A DNA stretch of 64,000 nucleotides from Bacteroides sp. OM05-12 (GTDB taxonomy: Bacteria > Bacteroidota > Bacteroidia > Bacteroidales > Bacteroidaceae): positions 372,001-436,000 of the forward strand of contig NZ_QSUN01000001.1 of NCBI RefSeq assembly GCF_003438995.1. Reading direction: 5' to 3'. This document shows positions 8,781-16,300 of the stretch, piece by piece (position 1 is the first letter of the stretch; each line of letters begins with the position of its first letter). The notes beneath the pieces were generated by a model. It was not told where the DNA came from, did not search any database, and worked only from the letters and a program-made list of their open reading frames with translations. The translations under genes and the position numbers were made by a program.

Positions 8781-8903
8781 GGTATGTATATTGACAGGCT
8801 TCGTTGCTAATTAACTTGACTTCCGGTTAAATAGCTTTCATGACGCCCTGTTGCATCTTATTAAAAGCATGGGGGACAGGTTGCGCTGCCGTGCACGAGG
8901 CTT

Positions 8904-9416
8904 TTAAGGGTGCTTCTTGATGAACTGTTCGTTCTTCTGCTGCACTTCGTAAACCGTAGCATCAAAATCATCTACCGGGATGCCGCCGTAGATGCCGTTG
9001 AAGCAATCGGTGACGTACCACTTACCGTCTATCAGGTCGAATATGACGCTCAGATCGAGTTCGGATTCTTCCAGTCCGGCTTCAAACTCCACATGGTCTT
9101 TGTCCCTGACAGTGAAGTGACGAAAGTAAACGCCATCCTGCGTCTCTTGCCGAAACTCTTTCAGCTCCTTATCTCCCAATAAAGGCCATTCTTCTTGTGT
9201 AAAGGGAACTTCCTGTTCATCCCCGTTTGCCGTAATCAGGAAGATAGGCGTGGCAACAGGAAACTTCACACGGGAATACTGGAATTCGGCACTGGAAGTA
9301 AACTTCTTCAGGAAAGCATCGAAACTTGCATCAGGCTCATCCTGAGCCATTACTGCCGATAGGTTTACTGCTTGCATAAGCAGAAACAGGGAGAGAGCAA
9401 ACAGACTCTTTTTCAT
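8904..9416 (-). CDS. DUF4348 secreted protein
   Basis: 170 residues beginning with a signal peptide (MKKSLFALSLFLLMQAVNLSAVMA, cleavage likely after AVMA-Q). The mature part resembles the Bacteroidales DUF4348 family, with FDAFLKKFTSSAEFQYSRVKFP near the start and WYVTDCFNGIYGG near the end. Function is unknown; proteins of this kind are periplasmic or surface-exposed and often monocistronic. It is flanked by two palindrome arrays, one downstream (8677-8780) and one upstream (9527-9646). Confidence 0.75.
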   Translation of the reverse strand: MKKSLFALSLFLLMQAVNLSAVMAQDEPDASFDAFLKKFTSSAEFQYSRVKFPVATPIFLITANGDEQEVPFTQEEWPLLGDKELKEFRQETQDGVYFRHFTVRDKDHVEFEAGLEESELDLSVIFDLIDGKWYVTDCFNGIYGGIPVDDFDATVYEVQQKNEQFIKKHP

Positions 9417-9526
9417 ACGGGTAAGAGTTTAATAATATGGCTTGTAAACTGGGTGCAAATATAGATATTCCGATGAAATAACAAATAAGCGGACGGAGGT
9501 ATTTTATAAATAATATAGGATACCCG

Positions 9527-9646
9527 CACCCTTATGCACGTGCACTACCGCCCGCGCCTGTGCGGGCACCACCGCCCGGCTATGTGCGGGCGCATCCGCA
9601 CGCACAGGCGCGGGCATCACCGCACGGTTATACGGGTGCGTTACCG
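9527..9646. repeat. GC-rich 24-bp-period palindrome array, five units
   Basis: Units start at 9527, 9551, 9575, 9599 and 9623, exactly 24 bp apart. Each has a 16-bp imperfect palindrome (for example CCCGCGCCTGTGCGGG, CACCCTTATGCACGTG) and an 8-bp spacer ending in CCG (CACTACCG, CACCACCG, CGCATCCG, CATCACCG, CGTTACCG). Positions 9550-9564 and 9601-9615 are also 15-bp inverted complements. GC content is far above the flanking sequence. The array ends 10 nt from the stop codon of the DUF2851 gene (minus strand), so it lies in that gene's 3' region. Confidence 0.85.
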
Positions 9647-9656
9647 CACGCGAATG

Positions 9657-10928
9657 CTAAGCATGACCTTTCTTCAGATATTCATATCCTATCCGGCAAT
9701 GGAGGCATTTTTTGAGGTCGCAATATTCCTTCTTCAATTGTATCAAGGCTTGCGAATCGGCAGCACTGTCTATCTTCAAGCCTGCTTCACTCCACATACG
9801 TATGATATAATTGTTTTCCGCTTTCAATTCCTCAAGGAAATCGGTAGCCCGTTCACACAACCGTTCGTCACCTTTGAAACGTCCGTAGGCGTACAGGAAT
9901 GTTACGACTGTATTGATGATGATCAGGTTGAGCGAGGAATCACTCAGGGACTTAGCCCGGCAGGGTGAAATGTGGTAAAAGTGATAGTGCGTCTCCCAAT
10001 ACTCCGATACACGGGAACGGAGGATGGCTTTTACCTGTTTCACGCTCTCTGCCTCCATTACTCGTGACAGTAACCCCCGTTCCTGATAATAAAGGAACGC
10101 AAGTTGGGCAATCCGTACATGCGGGAAGTTACCCGGGCGAAGACGCAGGAAACGCCATCGGGAGGCATCTGTCACCCGGAGGTCGAATACGTGTTGCAGA
10201 TAAGTAAACTCCTTTTGCAGCCGATGATAATACGCATCGTCTATCTCCTCTTCCAGCAATCCCGCCTGTCCGAAGAAGAAGGCTTCTATCTGGAACAAGT
10301 TATCCCGATATTTGTCTACGGCACGGAGTGACAGCATCTCCGCCCACATCTCGAATGCGTCTCCGTTCAGACCGAAACCGAAGTTGCGGGCAAGCGTCAC
10401 AAAGAAAGCATCCTCCCAATTACCATCGCACCTTTCTAAGCGTTTCTCCACCTGTTCCGCCTTTTGCCGGAAGCGTTCAGTCTGGAGTGCAGACATCCAC
10501 GAATGGATGGTCAGCTTTGGCAGGCTCTTGATTATATCCCGGCAAACCGGATACCTGTCTGCCCGTTGAAGCTCATTAAAGTTATTGCAAACGGAATCCG
10601 GACAGCTAAGCTGCATTTGCGGTATCGGTTCGCCATCCGCACGGCAAACGTTCGCATCCACTTCCTCGGCAATATGCAGAATGACCGAGTCGTATGCTTT
10701 ATCACGATCGTGTCCGTGCTTGTACCAGTCTGATGCATGGGTATGTATTTCCACATTGCCCACCCATAGCGTGCCGTTTATCTTTATCTTGGCGTTAAAG
10801 AAATCAGGACCGGCATCGGTATTCGCCAGCCCTGTATCTATAATCTCAACCGGAAGTCCGGTCGTTGTCTTTAACTCTTTCAAGGGAAATATCTTGTGCT
10901 TCCACACATAATGCAGTAACTGCTCCAT
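9657..10928 (-). CDS. DUF2851 family protein
   Basis: 423 residues, no signal peptide. Starts MEQLLHYVWKHKIFPLKEL, the usual N-terminus of DUF2851 proteins in Bacteroidetes. Conserved-looking segments include GPDFFNAKIKI, VGNVEIHTHASDWYKHGHD with several His and Asp, and CDLKKCLHCRIGYEYLK at the C-terminus. The early GPDF/EIH/HDxD pattern looks like a metal-dependent nuclease-type fold (inference). Cellular role unknown. Divergent from the outer-membrane barrel gene with overlapping promoter space. Confidence 0.85.
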   Translation of the reverse strand: MEQLLHYVWKHKIFPLKELKTTTGLPVEIIDTGLANTDAGPDFFNAKIKINGTLWVGNVEIHTHASDWYKHGHDRDKAYDSVILHIAEEVDANVCRADGEPIPQMQLSCPDSVCNNFNELQRADRYPVCRDIIKSLPKLTIHSWMSALQTERFRQKAEQVEKRLERCDGNWEDAFFVTLARNFGFGLNGDAFEMWAEMLSLRAVDKYRDNLFQIEAFFFGQAGLLEEEIDDAYYHRLQKEFTYLQHVFDLRVTDASRWRFLRLRPGNFPHVRIAQLAFLYYQERGLLSRVMEAESVKQVKAILRSRVSEYWETHYHFYHISPCRAKSLSDSSLNLIIINTVVTFLYAYGRFKGDERLCERATDFLEELKAENNYIIRMWSEAGLKIDSAADSQALIQLKKEYCDLKKCLHCRIGYEYLKKGHA

Positions 10929-10938
10929 CTTTTTGTGT

Positions 10939-10976
10939 CAAAGGTAAGTAGTTATTCCCATTTTTAACTACATTTG
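10939..10976. promoter_or_regulatory. Divergent -7 elements, DUF2851 and outer-membrane barrel
   Basis: Minus-strand TACCTTTG at 10939-10946 serves the DUF2851 gene, whose start is 10 nt away. Plus-strand TACATTTG at 10969-10976 serves the barrel gene at 10998. Both match TAnnTTTG. The two promoters sit only 22 bp apart, so polymerase binding may be mutually exclusive (inference). Confidence 0.55.
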
Positions 10977-10997
10977 CACAAATATATCTTATTATAT

Positions 10998-12236
10998 ATG
11001 AAAATGTCATTTCTACACAAATTACTGATAGGCATGTGCGTGTTCACTTTCATACCTGCTACACAGACATACGCCCAGATGGATTCTCTCCTGTTTCATG
11101 AAGACTATGCCATAGACCGCAGCGGTAAAGGAGAACTTACCTTTAGTCTCGACAACGTTAACTTCATCCGTGACAACGAATATGATGGAAGACTGACGAA
11201 AGGCTATACCCTTCCGGGGCTTTGGATACAGCCGACTTTCGGTTACCAACCCCTCCGTAATCTGAGAGTGGAGGCAGGCGTATACCTGCTTCGTTATTGG
11301 GGAGCCAACAAATACCCGAACCTGAACTACAGCGATATTGCCGAATGGAAAGGCGGACAGACACAGACGGGTTTCCATTGCCTGCCTGTATTCCGTGTAC
11401 AACTGGCTTTATCCAATACATTCGATATCATTTTGGGAACACTCTACGGTAAAAACAATCATAACCTGATAGACCCCCTATATAATAAAGAAATGGGACT
11501 GACAGGAGATCCCGAAGCGGGCATACAATTACTTTGGAAGACTCGTCCGATGGATTTCGATATGTGGGTAAACTGGGAGAGCTTCATCTTCCAGGACGAC
11601 GATCATCAGGAATCGTTTACCTTCGGATTATCCACGCGTTTCAAGGCAAACAATCCTGCTGCCCGTACCCATGTCTACTTCCCCGTACAAATGCTTTTTC
11701 AACATCGTGGCGGAGAGATCAACCCGGATGCCGAATCCCGTAGCGTAAAGACATGGTTGAATGCAGCTGCCGGGGTAGGACTGGATATTCATTTGCGTAA
11801 CCGTGTATTCACAAAGCTCAATCTGGAAACCACTGCCGCCTATTTCGGTCAGCAGAAAGGTGAAATGCTCCCCTTTGACAAAGGATACGGCGTTTATGCG
11901 AAAGCAACGGCTGATATATGGCGTTTTCAAGTACACGCCGGTTACTGGCAGTGCAAAGACTTCATTACCGTATTCGGCAACCCGCTTTTCGGAACAGTTT
12001 CCACTTTCGAAAAGGGACTCACCTACAACAAGCCTAAGCTGGTGACCGCAAGTGTAGAGTATTCACAATCATTAGCCAAAGGCTTTTCATGGGGTATTCA
12101 TGCCGACGTCTTGAATAATCTTGCTGTCGATGCTCACTCTGCCACAAACGGATGGTACCGGGAAGGCAATGCGATGAGTTTTGCCGCAGGACTGTATCTC
12201 CGTGTTAATCCGAGCTTCTTGATTAAACGTTTCTAA
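10998..12236 (+). CDS. Predicted outer-membrane beta-barrel protein
   Basis: 412 residues from MKMSFLHKLLIGMCVF, a signal peptide probably ending at TYAQ. The mature chain is rich in alternating strand patterns with aromatic girdles (for example VEAGVYLLRYWG, DIILGTLYGKNNHN, FSWGIHADVLNNLAVDAH) and ends in LYLRVNPSFLIKRF, an aromatic C-terminal residue as in barrel proteins. I do not recognise a named family. The barrel call rests on strand periodicity and the signal peptide. Transport or structural roles are equally possible. Confidence 0.65.
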   Translation: MKMSFLHKLLIGMCVFTFIPATQTYAQMDSLLFHEDYAIDRSGKGELTFSLDNVNFIRDNEYDGRLTKGYTLPGLWIQPTFGYQPLRNLRVEAGVYLLRYWGANKYPNLNYSDIAEWKGGQTQTGFHCLPVFRVQLALSNTFDIILGTLYGKNNHNLIDPLYNKEMGLTGDPEAGIQLLWKTRPMDFDMWVNWESFIFQDDDHQESFTFGLSTRFKANNPAARTHVYFPVQMLFQHRGGEINPDAESRSVKTWLNAAAGVGLDIHLRNRVFTKLNLETTAAYFGQQKGEMLPFDKGYGVYAKATADIWRFQVHAGYWQCKDFITVFGNPLFGTVSTFEKGLTYNKPKLVTASVEYSQSLAKGFSWGIHADVLNNLAVDAHSATNGWYREGNAMSFAAGLYLRVNPSFLIKRF

Positions 12237-12302
12237 GAAGACGATAGGGGAGCGTATTCCATAAAAAATATAAAACAAACGGACAGGTTACTACATTTTT
12301 AG

Positions 12303-12310
12303 TACCTTTG
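12303..12310 (+). promoter_or_regulatory. -7 element for dapB
   Basis: TACCTTTG, 33 nt before the dapB start, matches TAnnTTTG. No clear -33 element. Confidence 0.5.
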
Positions 12311-12343
12311 TTCGTTGATATTGAACACAATAAATAACCTGTT

Positions 12344-13063
12344 ATGAAAATTGCATTGATTGGGTATGGCAAGATGGGAAAAGAAATTGAGCAAATAGCT
12401 ACTACCCGTGGACATGAAATCGTTAGCATTATAGACTTGAATAATCAGGAGGATTTTAATTCCGACGCATTTCGTTCGGCAGATGTTGCTATCGAGTTCA
12501 CCTCTCCCGCATCTGCTTATAATAACTATATGAAAGCATTCGCTGCCGGTGTAAAGGTAGTTTCCGGAAGTACCGGATGGATGGGCGAGCATGGTGATGA
12601 AATCCGCGAACTCTGCACGAAAGGTGGGAAAACCCTCTTTTGGGCTTCTAACTTCAGTCTTGGCGTAGCCATATTCTCGGCTGTAAACAAGTATTTGGCA
12701 CACATCATGAACCAATTTCCTGCTTACGATGTATCCATGACCGAGACGCACCATGTGCATAAACTCGATGCTCCAAGCGGTACGGCTATCACCCTTGCCG
12801 AAGGTATCCTCGACAATATAGACCGCAAAGACCGTTGGGTGAAAGAGGAAGCACATACAGCAGACGAACTCCCCATTCATTCCATTCGTGAAGGTGAAGT
12901 TTTCGGTATTCATTCTATTCGTTATGATTCTGTGGCAGATAGTATCACGATTACGCATGATGCCAAGAACCGGAAAGGCTTTGCGCTCGGCGCTGTACTT
13001 GCAGCAGAATATACCCATGACCATGAAGGTATGTTGGGTATGAACGATTTATTCAAATTCTAA
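12344..13063 (+). CDS. dapB: 4-hydroxy-tetrahydrodipicolinate reductase
   Basis: 239 residues, about 30 shorter than the E. coli enzyme, as in other Bacteroidetes. Reduces the dapA product in lysine and meso-diaminopimelate synthesis. N-terminal Rossmann loop IGYGKMGKEI binds NAD(P)H. The substrate/catalytic segment ETHHVHKLDAPSGTA holds the His-His and Lys residues of the family. Ends in GMLGMNDLFKF. It is followed after 17 nt by lepB, giving a dapB-lepB-lepB2-wbqC run with very short gaps. Confidence 0.95.
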   Translation: MKIALIGYGKMGKEIEQIATTRGHEIVSIIDLNNQEDFNSDAFRSADVAIEFTSPASAYNNYMKAFAAGVKVVSGSTGWMGEHGDEIRELCTKGGKTLFWASNFSLGVAIFSAVNKYLAHIMNQFPAYDVSMTETHHVHKLDAPSGTAITLAEGILDNIDRKDRWVKEEAHTADELPIHSIREGEVFGIHSIRYDSVADSITITHDAKNRKGFALGAVLAAEYTHDHEGMLGMNDLFKF

Positions 13064-13080
13064 CTAAATACCATTTACCT

Positions 13081-14517
13081 ATGAGACAAGCGACACGCAA
13101 ACAATGGATTAGTTTCGGCATTGTTACCATCCTTTATCTTCTCTTCCTGCTTTGGGTGAAGAGTTGGTGGGGACTGATCGTAGTACCCTTTATTTTCGAT
13201 GCTTATATATCCAAAAAGATACCTTGGTACTTCTGGAAAGAGTCAAAGAACAAGACTGTACGCAGTATTATGAGCTGGGTGGATGCCATTGTCTTTGCTT
13301 TGGTAGCCGTCTATTTTGTGAATATCTATTTCTTCCAGAACTATCAGATACCTTCTTCTTCTTTGGAGAAGTCCCTATTGGTGGGCGATTTCCTGTTTGT
13401 CAGCAAGATGAGTTACGGACCTCGCGTGCCGAATACCCCGCTATCTATGCCGTTGGCACAACATACATTGCCTATTCTGAATACCAAATCTTACATCGAA
13501 TGGCCACAATGGGAGTATAAACGTGTAAAAGGATTCGGAGACGTAAAGCTGAATGATATTGTAGTATTCAACTTTCCGGCAGGTGACACGGTTGCCACTG
13601 CACCGGATTATCAAGCTGTGGATTTCTACTCGTTGAGCTATGGCATCGGACAGCAAATGTATCCGAACCGGGTAAACATGGACAGTCTTAGCCGTAAACA
13701 GCAGGAGGTGGTTTATGACCTTTACTATAATGCCGGACGCAAACAGATACTTGACAACCCGCAAATCTACGGCAAAGTGATGACACGTCCTGTAGACCGT
13801 CGGGAAAATTACGTCAAGCGTTGTGTAGGACTTCCCGGAGATACGCTTCAGATCAAAGACTGTGTAGTGTATTTGAATGGCGTAGCACAAAAGCAACCGG
13901 AGAACGTACAGTTCAACTATATCATTGAAACAACAGGACGTCCTATTCCGCAGGATTTATTCCGCGAATTGGGTATCAGTGATGATGACACCCGCCAGCA
14001 TAATCAGGAAGGAACCATGTACCTGATGCCTTTGACAAAAGCTGCACATGACGCGTTACTGGGACGTAAAGACCTGATAGCAAATATCGAAATGCAACCG
14101 GAGTATGGTGAAAGCGGACTTTATCCGCAAAACCTGTACACGAAGTGGGACCGCAACAACTATGGCCCGATATGGATTCCGAAAAAGGGTGAGTCTATCA
14201 CGCTGACAGAAGATAACCTGCCTATCTATGACCGTCCTATCCGTGTGTATGAGGGGAACGATTTAGTTGTAAAGGATGATGGCATTTACATCAATGGGGA
14301 GAAAACCAATACCTATACGTTCAAAATGGATTATTACTGGATGATGGGCGACAACCGTCACAACTCGGCTGACTCCCGTTACTGGGGATTCGTACCGGAA
14401 GACCACGTAGTAGGAAAGCCTATCGTCGTATGGTTATCACTTGACAAGGATAGAGGATGGTTGGATGGAAAAATCCGTTGGAACCGTATCTTCAAGATGG
14501 TAGACAACATTAAATAG
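13081..14517 (+). CDS. lepB: Signal peptidase I
   Basis: 478 residues, longer than E. coli LepB because of insertions between conserved boxes. Two or three N-terminal membrane segments, then the catalytic domain. IPSSSLEKSLLVGDFLFV aligns with the E. coli Ser-box, giving Ser94 as nucleophile. Lys246 in NYVKRCVGLPGD is the general base. The C-terminal box is GDNRHNSADSRYWGF. Removes signal peptides from exported proteins at the inner membrane. An altered paralogue follows directly. Confidence 0.93.
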   Translation: MRQATRKQWISFGIVTILYLLFLLWVKSWWGLIVVPFIFDAYISKKIPWYFWKESKNKTVRSIMSWVDAIVFALVAVYFVNIYFFQNYQIPSSSLEKSLLVGDFLFVSKMSYGPRVPNTPLSMPLAQHTLPILNTKSYIEWPQWEYKRVKGFGDVKLNDIVVFNFPAGDTVATAPDYQAVDFYSLSYGIGQQMYPNRVNMDSLSRKQQEVVYDLYYNAGRKQILDNPQIYGKVMTRPVDRRENYVKRCVGLPGDTLQIKDCVVYLNGVAQKQPENVQFNYIIETTGRPIPQDLFRELGISDDDTRQHNQEGTMYLMPLTKAAHDALLGRKDLIANIEMQPEYGESGLYPQNLYTKWDRNNYGPIWIPKKGESITLTEDNLPIYDRPIRVYEGNDLVVKDDGIYINGEKTNTYTFKMDYYWMMGDNRHNSADSRYWGFVPEDHVVGKPIVVWLSLDKDRGWLDGKIRWNRIFKMVDNIK

Positions 14518-14532
14518 GAATATTCCCCTTTC

Positions 14533-15471
14533 ATGAACAAAGGACTCTATTTCTGGATAAAAGCATTAGCCATTGCCATTATTATCGTACTGTTGGTAAA
14601 GACTTTTGCTTTTACTTCCTGTACAATACCTTTCTCCGGTATGGAGAACTCATTGTATCAGGGAGACCGGATTATTGTCAACAAATGGAGTTATGGCCTG
14701 CGAACACCGTTCATGTCGTTGTTCTCCTATCACCGGTGGGGCAATGGAGAGGTCCGGGAAGGTGATATTGTAGTTTTCAACAACCCTCGTCCTGTGAATC
14801 CGCAAACAGCAGTTGATAGGCGGGAAGTATTCATTAGCCGCTGTGTCGGTGTGCCCGGAGATACACTTATGCTCACCGATCAGCTTACCGTAACTTCCCA
14901 AGCTGTACTCAGTCCCGATTATAAGTCTTTATACTCTTATCCGAAAGAAAAGGAAGATACGCTGTTGAAGGTAATTAAACGGTTGGGAATTGATAATAAT
15001 GAGTTGATAGGTTTCAATGAGGACGGTTTCATCCGTAGCTTCAGCCACTATGAAATATACCTTTTAAAACAAGAGCTGGGCAATTCTGTCGTGTTCTGTT
15101 CTTTACAAGCGAAAGACAATAATAATATCCATCCGTTTGTCATACCAAAGAAAGGCAGTAGTGTGCGTGTCTATCCATGGAACGTGAAGTTACTGCGCAA
15201 TGCCATCATGCAACATGAAGGCAGAAACGCTGAAGTACGTGGTGATACATTATTTGTAGATGGGCACAAGGCTTTTTCTTATCTTTTCACCAAAGACTAC
15301 TACTGGATGGTATCCAATAACTCTATAAACATGAACGATTCGCGTCGGTTCGGGTTTGTGCCGGAAGACCATATTATCGGCAAAGCTTCTTTTATCTGGT
15401 TCTCCAAAGACCCGGAAGCGGAAATATTTGACGGATTCCGATGGAATCGTTTCTTTCATACTGTAAAATAA
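14533..15471 (+). CDS. Signal-peptidase-I-like protein lacking the catalytic dyad
   Basis: 312 residues with one N-terminal membrane segment. It is clearly a paralogue of the preceding lepB, but the active-site boxes are changed. The Ser-box reads IPFSGMENSLYQGD, so the nucleophile position is Gly36 (a Ser sits one residue earlier). The Lys-box reads VFISRCVGVPGD, with Ser102 in place of Lys. The C-terminal GDN box reads SNN, although DSRRFGFVPEDH is kept. The reading frame is intact and the rest of the fold is conserved, so it is probably not a simple pseudogene. A non-catalytic partner or regulator of LepB is one option; a shifted active site is another. Stop overlaps the next start (TAATG). 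Confidence 0.85.
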   Translation: MNKGLYFWIKALAIAIIIVLLVKTFAFTSCTIPFSGMENSLYQGDRIIVNKWSYGLRTPFMSLFSYHRWGNGEVREGDIVVFNNPRPVNPQTAVDRREVFISRCVGVPGDTLMLTDQLTVTSQAVLSPDYKSLYSYPKEKEDTLLKVIKRLGIDNNELIGFNEDGFIRSFSHYEIYLLKQELGNSVVFCSLQAKDNNNIHPFVIPKKGSSVRVYPWNVKLLRNAIMQHEGRNAEVRGDTLFVDGHKAFSYLFTKDYYWMVSNNSINMNDSRRFGFVPEDHIIGKASFIWFSKDPEAEIFDGFRWNRFFHTVK

Positions 15472-16112
15472 TGAATGAATCAGTTTATTTAAGTTCTGCT
15501 TATCTTGCACCTGTGCAATATTACACAAAACTTTATGCTTATCCGCAGATATACGTAGAGCAGCATGACAATTATATAAAACAGACCTATCGCAATCGTT
15601 GTATTATTGCTTCGGCGGATGGTCCCCTTGCATTGACAATCCCTACAGAGAGGACGGATTCCTTAAAATGCCCGATGAAAGACGTGCGTATCTCCGACCA
15701 CGGCAAATGGCGACACCTGCATTGGACGGCTATTGAATCAGCCTATAAGACCAGTCCGTACTTCGACTATTACCAAGATGATTTCCGACCGTTTTATGAG
15801 AAGAAATATGAATTCTTGTTTGATTTCAACGAGAAGCTCTGCGAAACAGTCTGTAAGCTGATAGATATAACACCTTGCATACAAAGGACGGAAGAATACA
15901 GACAGGAGTTTCAGACAAATGAAGTTGATTTTCGTGAAATGATCCATCCCAAGAAAGATGATTCATTGGATGTTGAATTCTCTCCCAAGCCTTATTATCA
16001 GGTATTTGAAACCAGACATGGCTTTCTGCCCAATCTAAGCATTATCGATTTACTATTCAACATGGGGCCGGAAAGCTTGTTAGTTTTAAGAGACAGCATT
16101 AAAACTAAATGA
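15471..16112 (+). CDS. WbqC-like family protein
   Basis: 213 residues. The start ATG at 15471 shares one base with the stop of the preceding gene, which indicates translational coupling. It matches the WbqC-like family: YLSSAYLAPVQYYTKLYAY near the N-terminus, then RCIIASADGPLALTIP, HWTAIESAYKTSPYFDYY, and a late SIIDLLFNMG. WbqC-like proteins are found in polysaccharide loci and are suspected sugar-modifying enzymes, but no activity is firmly established here. Ends the dapB-lepB-lepB2 run and converges on the secreted protein at 16301. Confidence 0.8.
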   Translation: MNESVYLSSAYLAPVQYYTKLYAYPQIYVEQHDNYIKQTYRNRCIIASADGPLALTIPTERTDSLKCPMKDVRISDHGKWRHLHWTAIESAYKTSPYFDYYQDDFRPFYEKKYEFLFDFNEKLCETVCKLIDITPCIQRTEEYRQEFQTNEVDFREMIHPKKDDSLDVEFSPKPYYQVFETRHGFLPNLSIIDLLFNMGPESLLVLRDSIKTK

Positions 16113-16185
16113 AAATGTGTAGAAAGCATCTTAGTTCCCCCGCTTGAGCCGGGGTGTAATTAGCCTGACTTTCTTTCATTTTTCT

Positions 16186-16287
16186 GAGACGTATAACCCA
16201 TTTTTCTGAGACGTACGTCTCAAAACGATGAGTCGTACGACTCACAACGGTGAAACGTACGACTCAGAAAGGTGAGATGTAACTCTC
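16186..16287. repeat. GAGTCGTACGACTC-type 22-bp-period array, five units
   Basis: Units start at 16186, 16208, 16230, 16252 and 16274, exactly 22 bp apart. They read GAGACGTATAACCC, GAGACGTACGTCTC, GAGTCGTACGACTC, GAAACGTACGACTC and GAGATGTAACTCTC. Units 2 and 3 are perfect 14-bp palindromes with different stems (GAGAC/GTCTC, GAGTC/GACTC). Spacers are 8 bp (ATTTTTCT, AAAACGAT, ACAACGGT, AGAAAGGT). It lies between convergent genes, 74 nt after the wbqC-like stop and 14 nt from the stop of the 16301 gene. Confidence 0.85.
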
Positions 16288-16300
16288 GGAAAACTTACTC

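Noticed and set aside
9534..9968. 144-codon plus-strand frame beginning in the GC-rich array
   Set aside because: Its first half is the tandem repeat translated (HRPRLCGHHRP pattern) and the rest is antisense to DUF2851.
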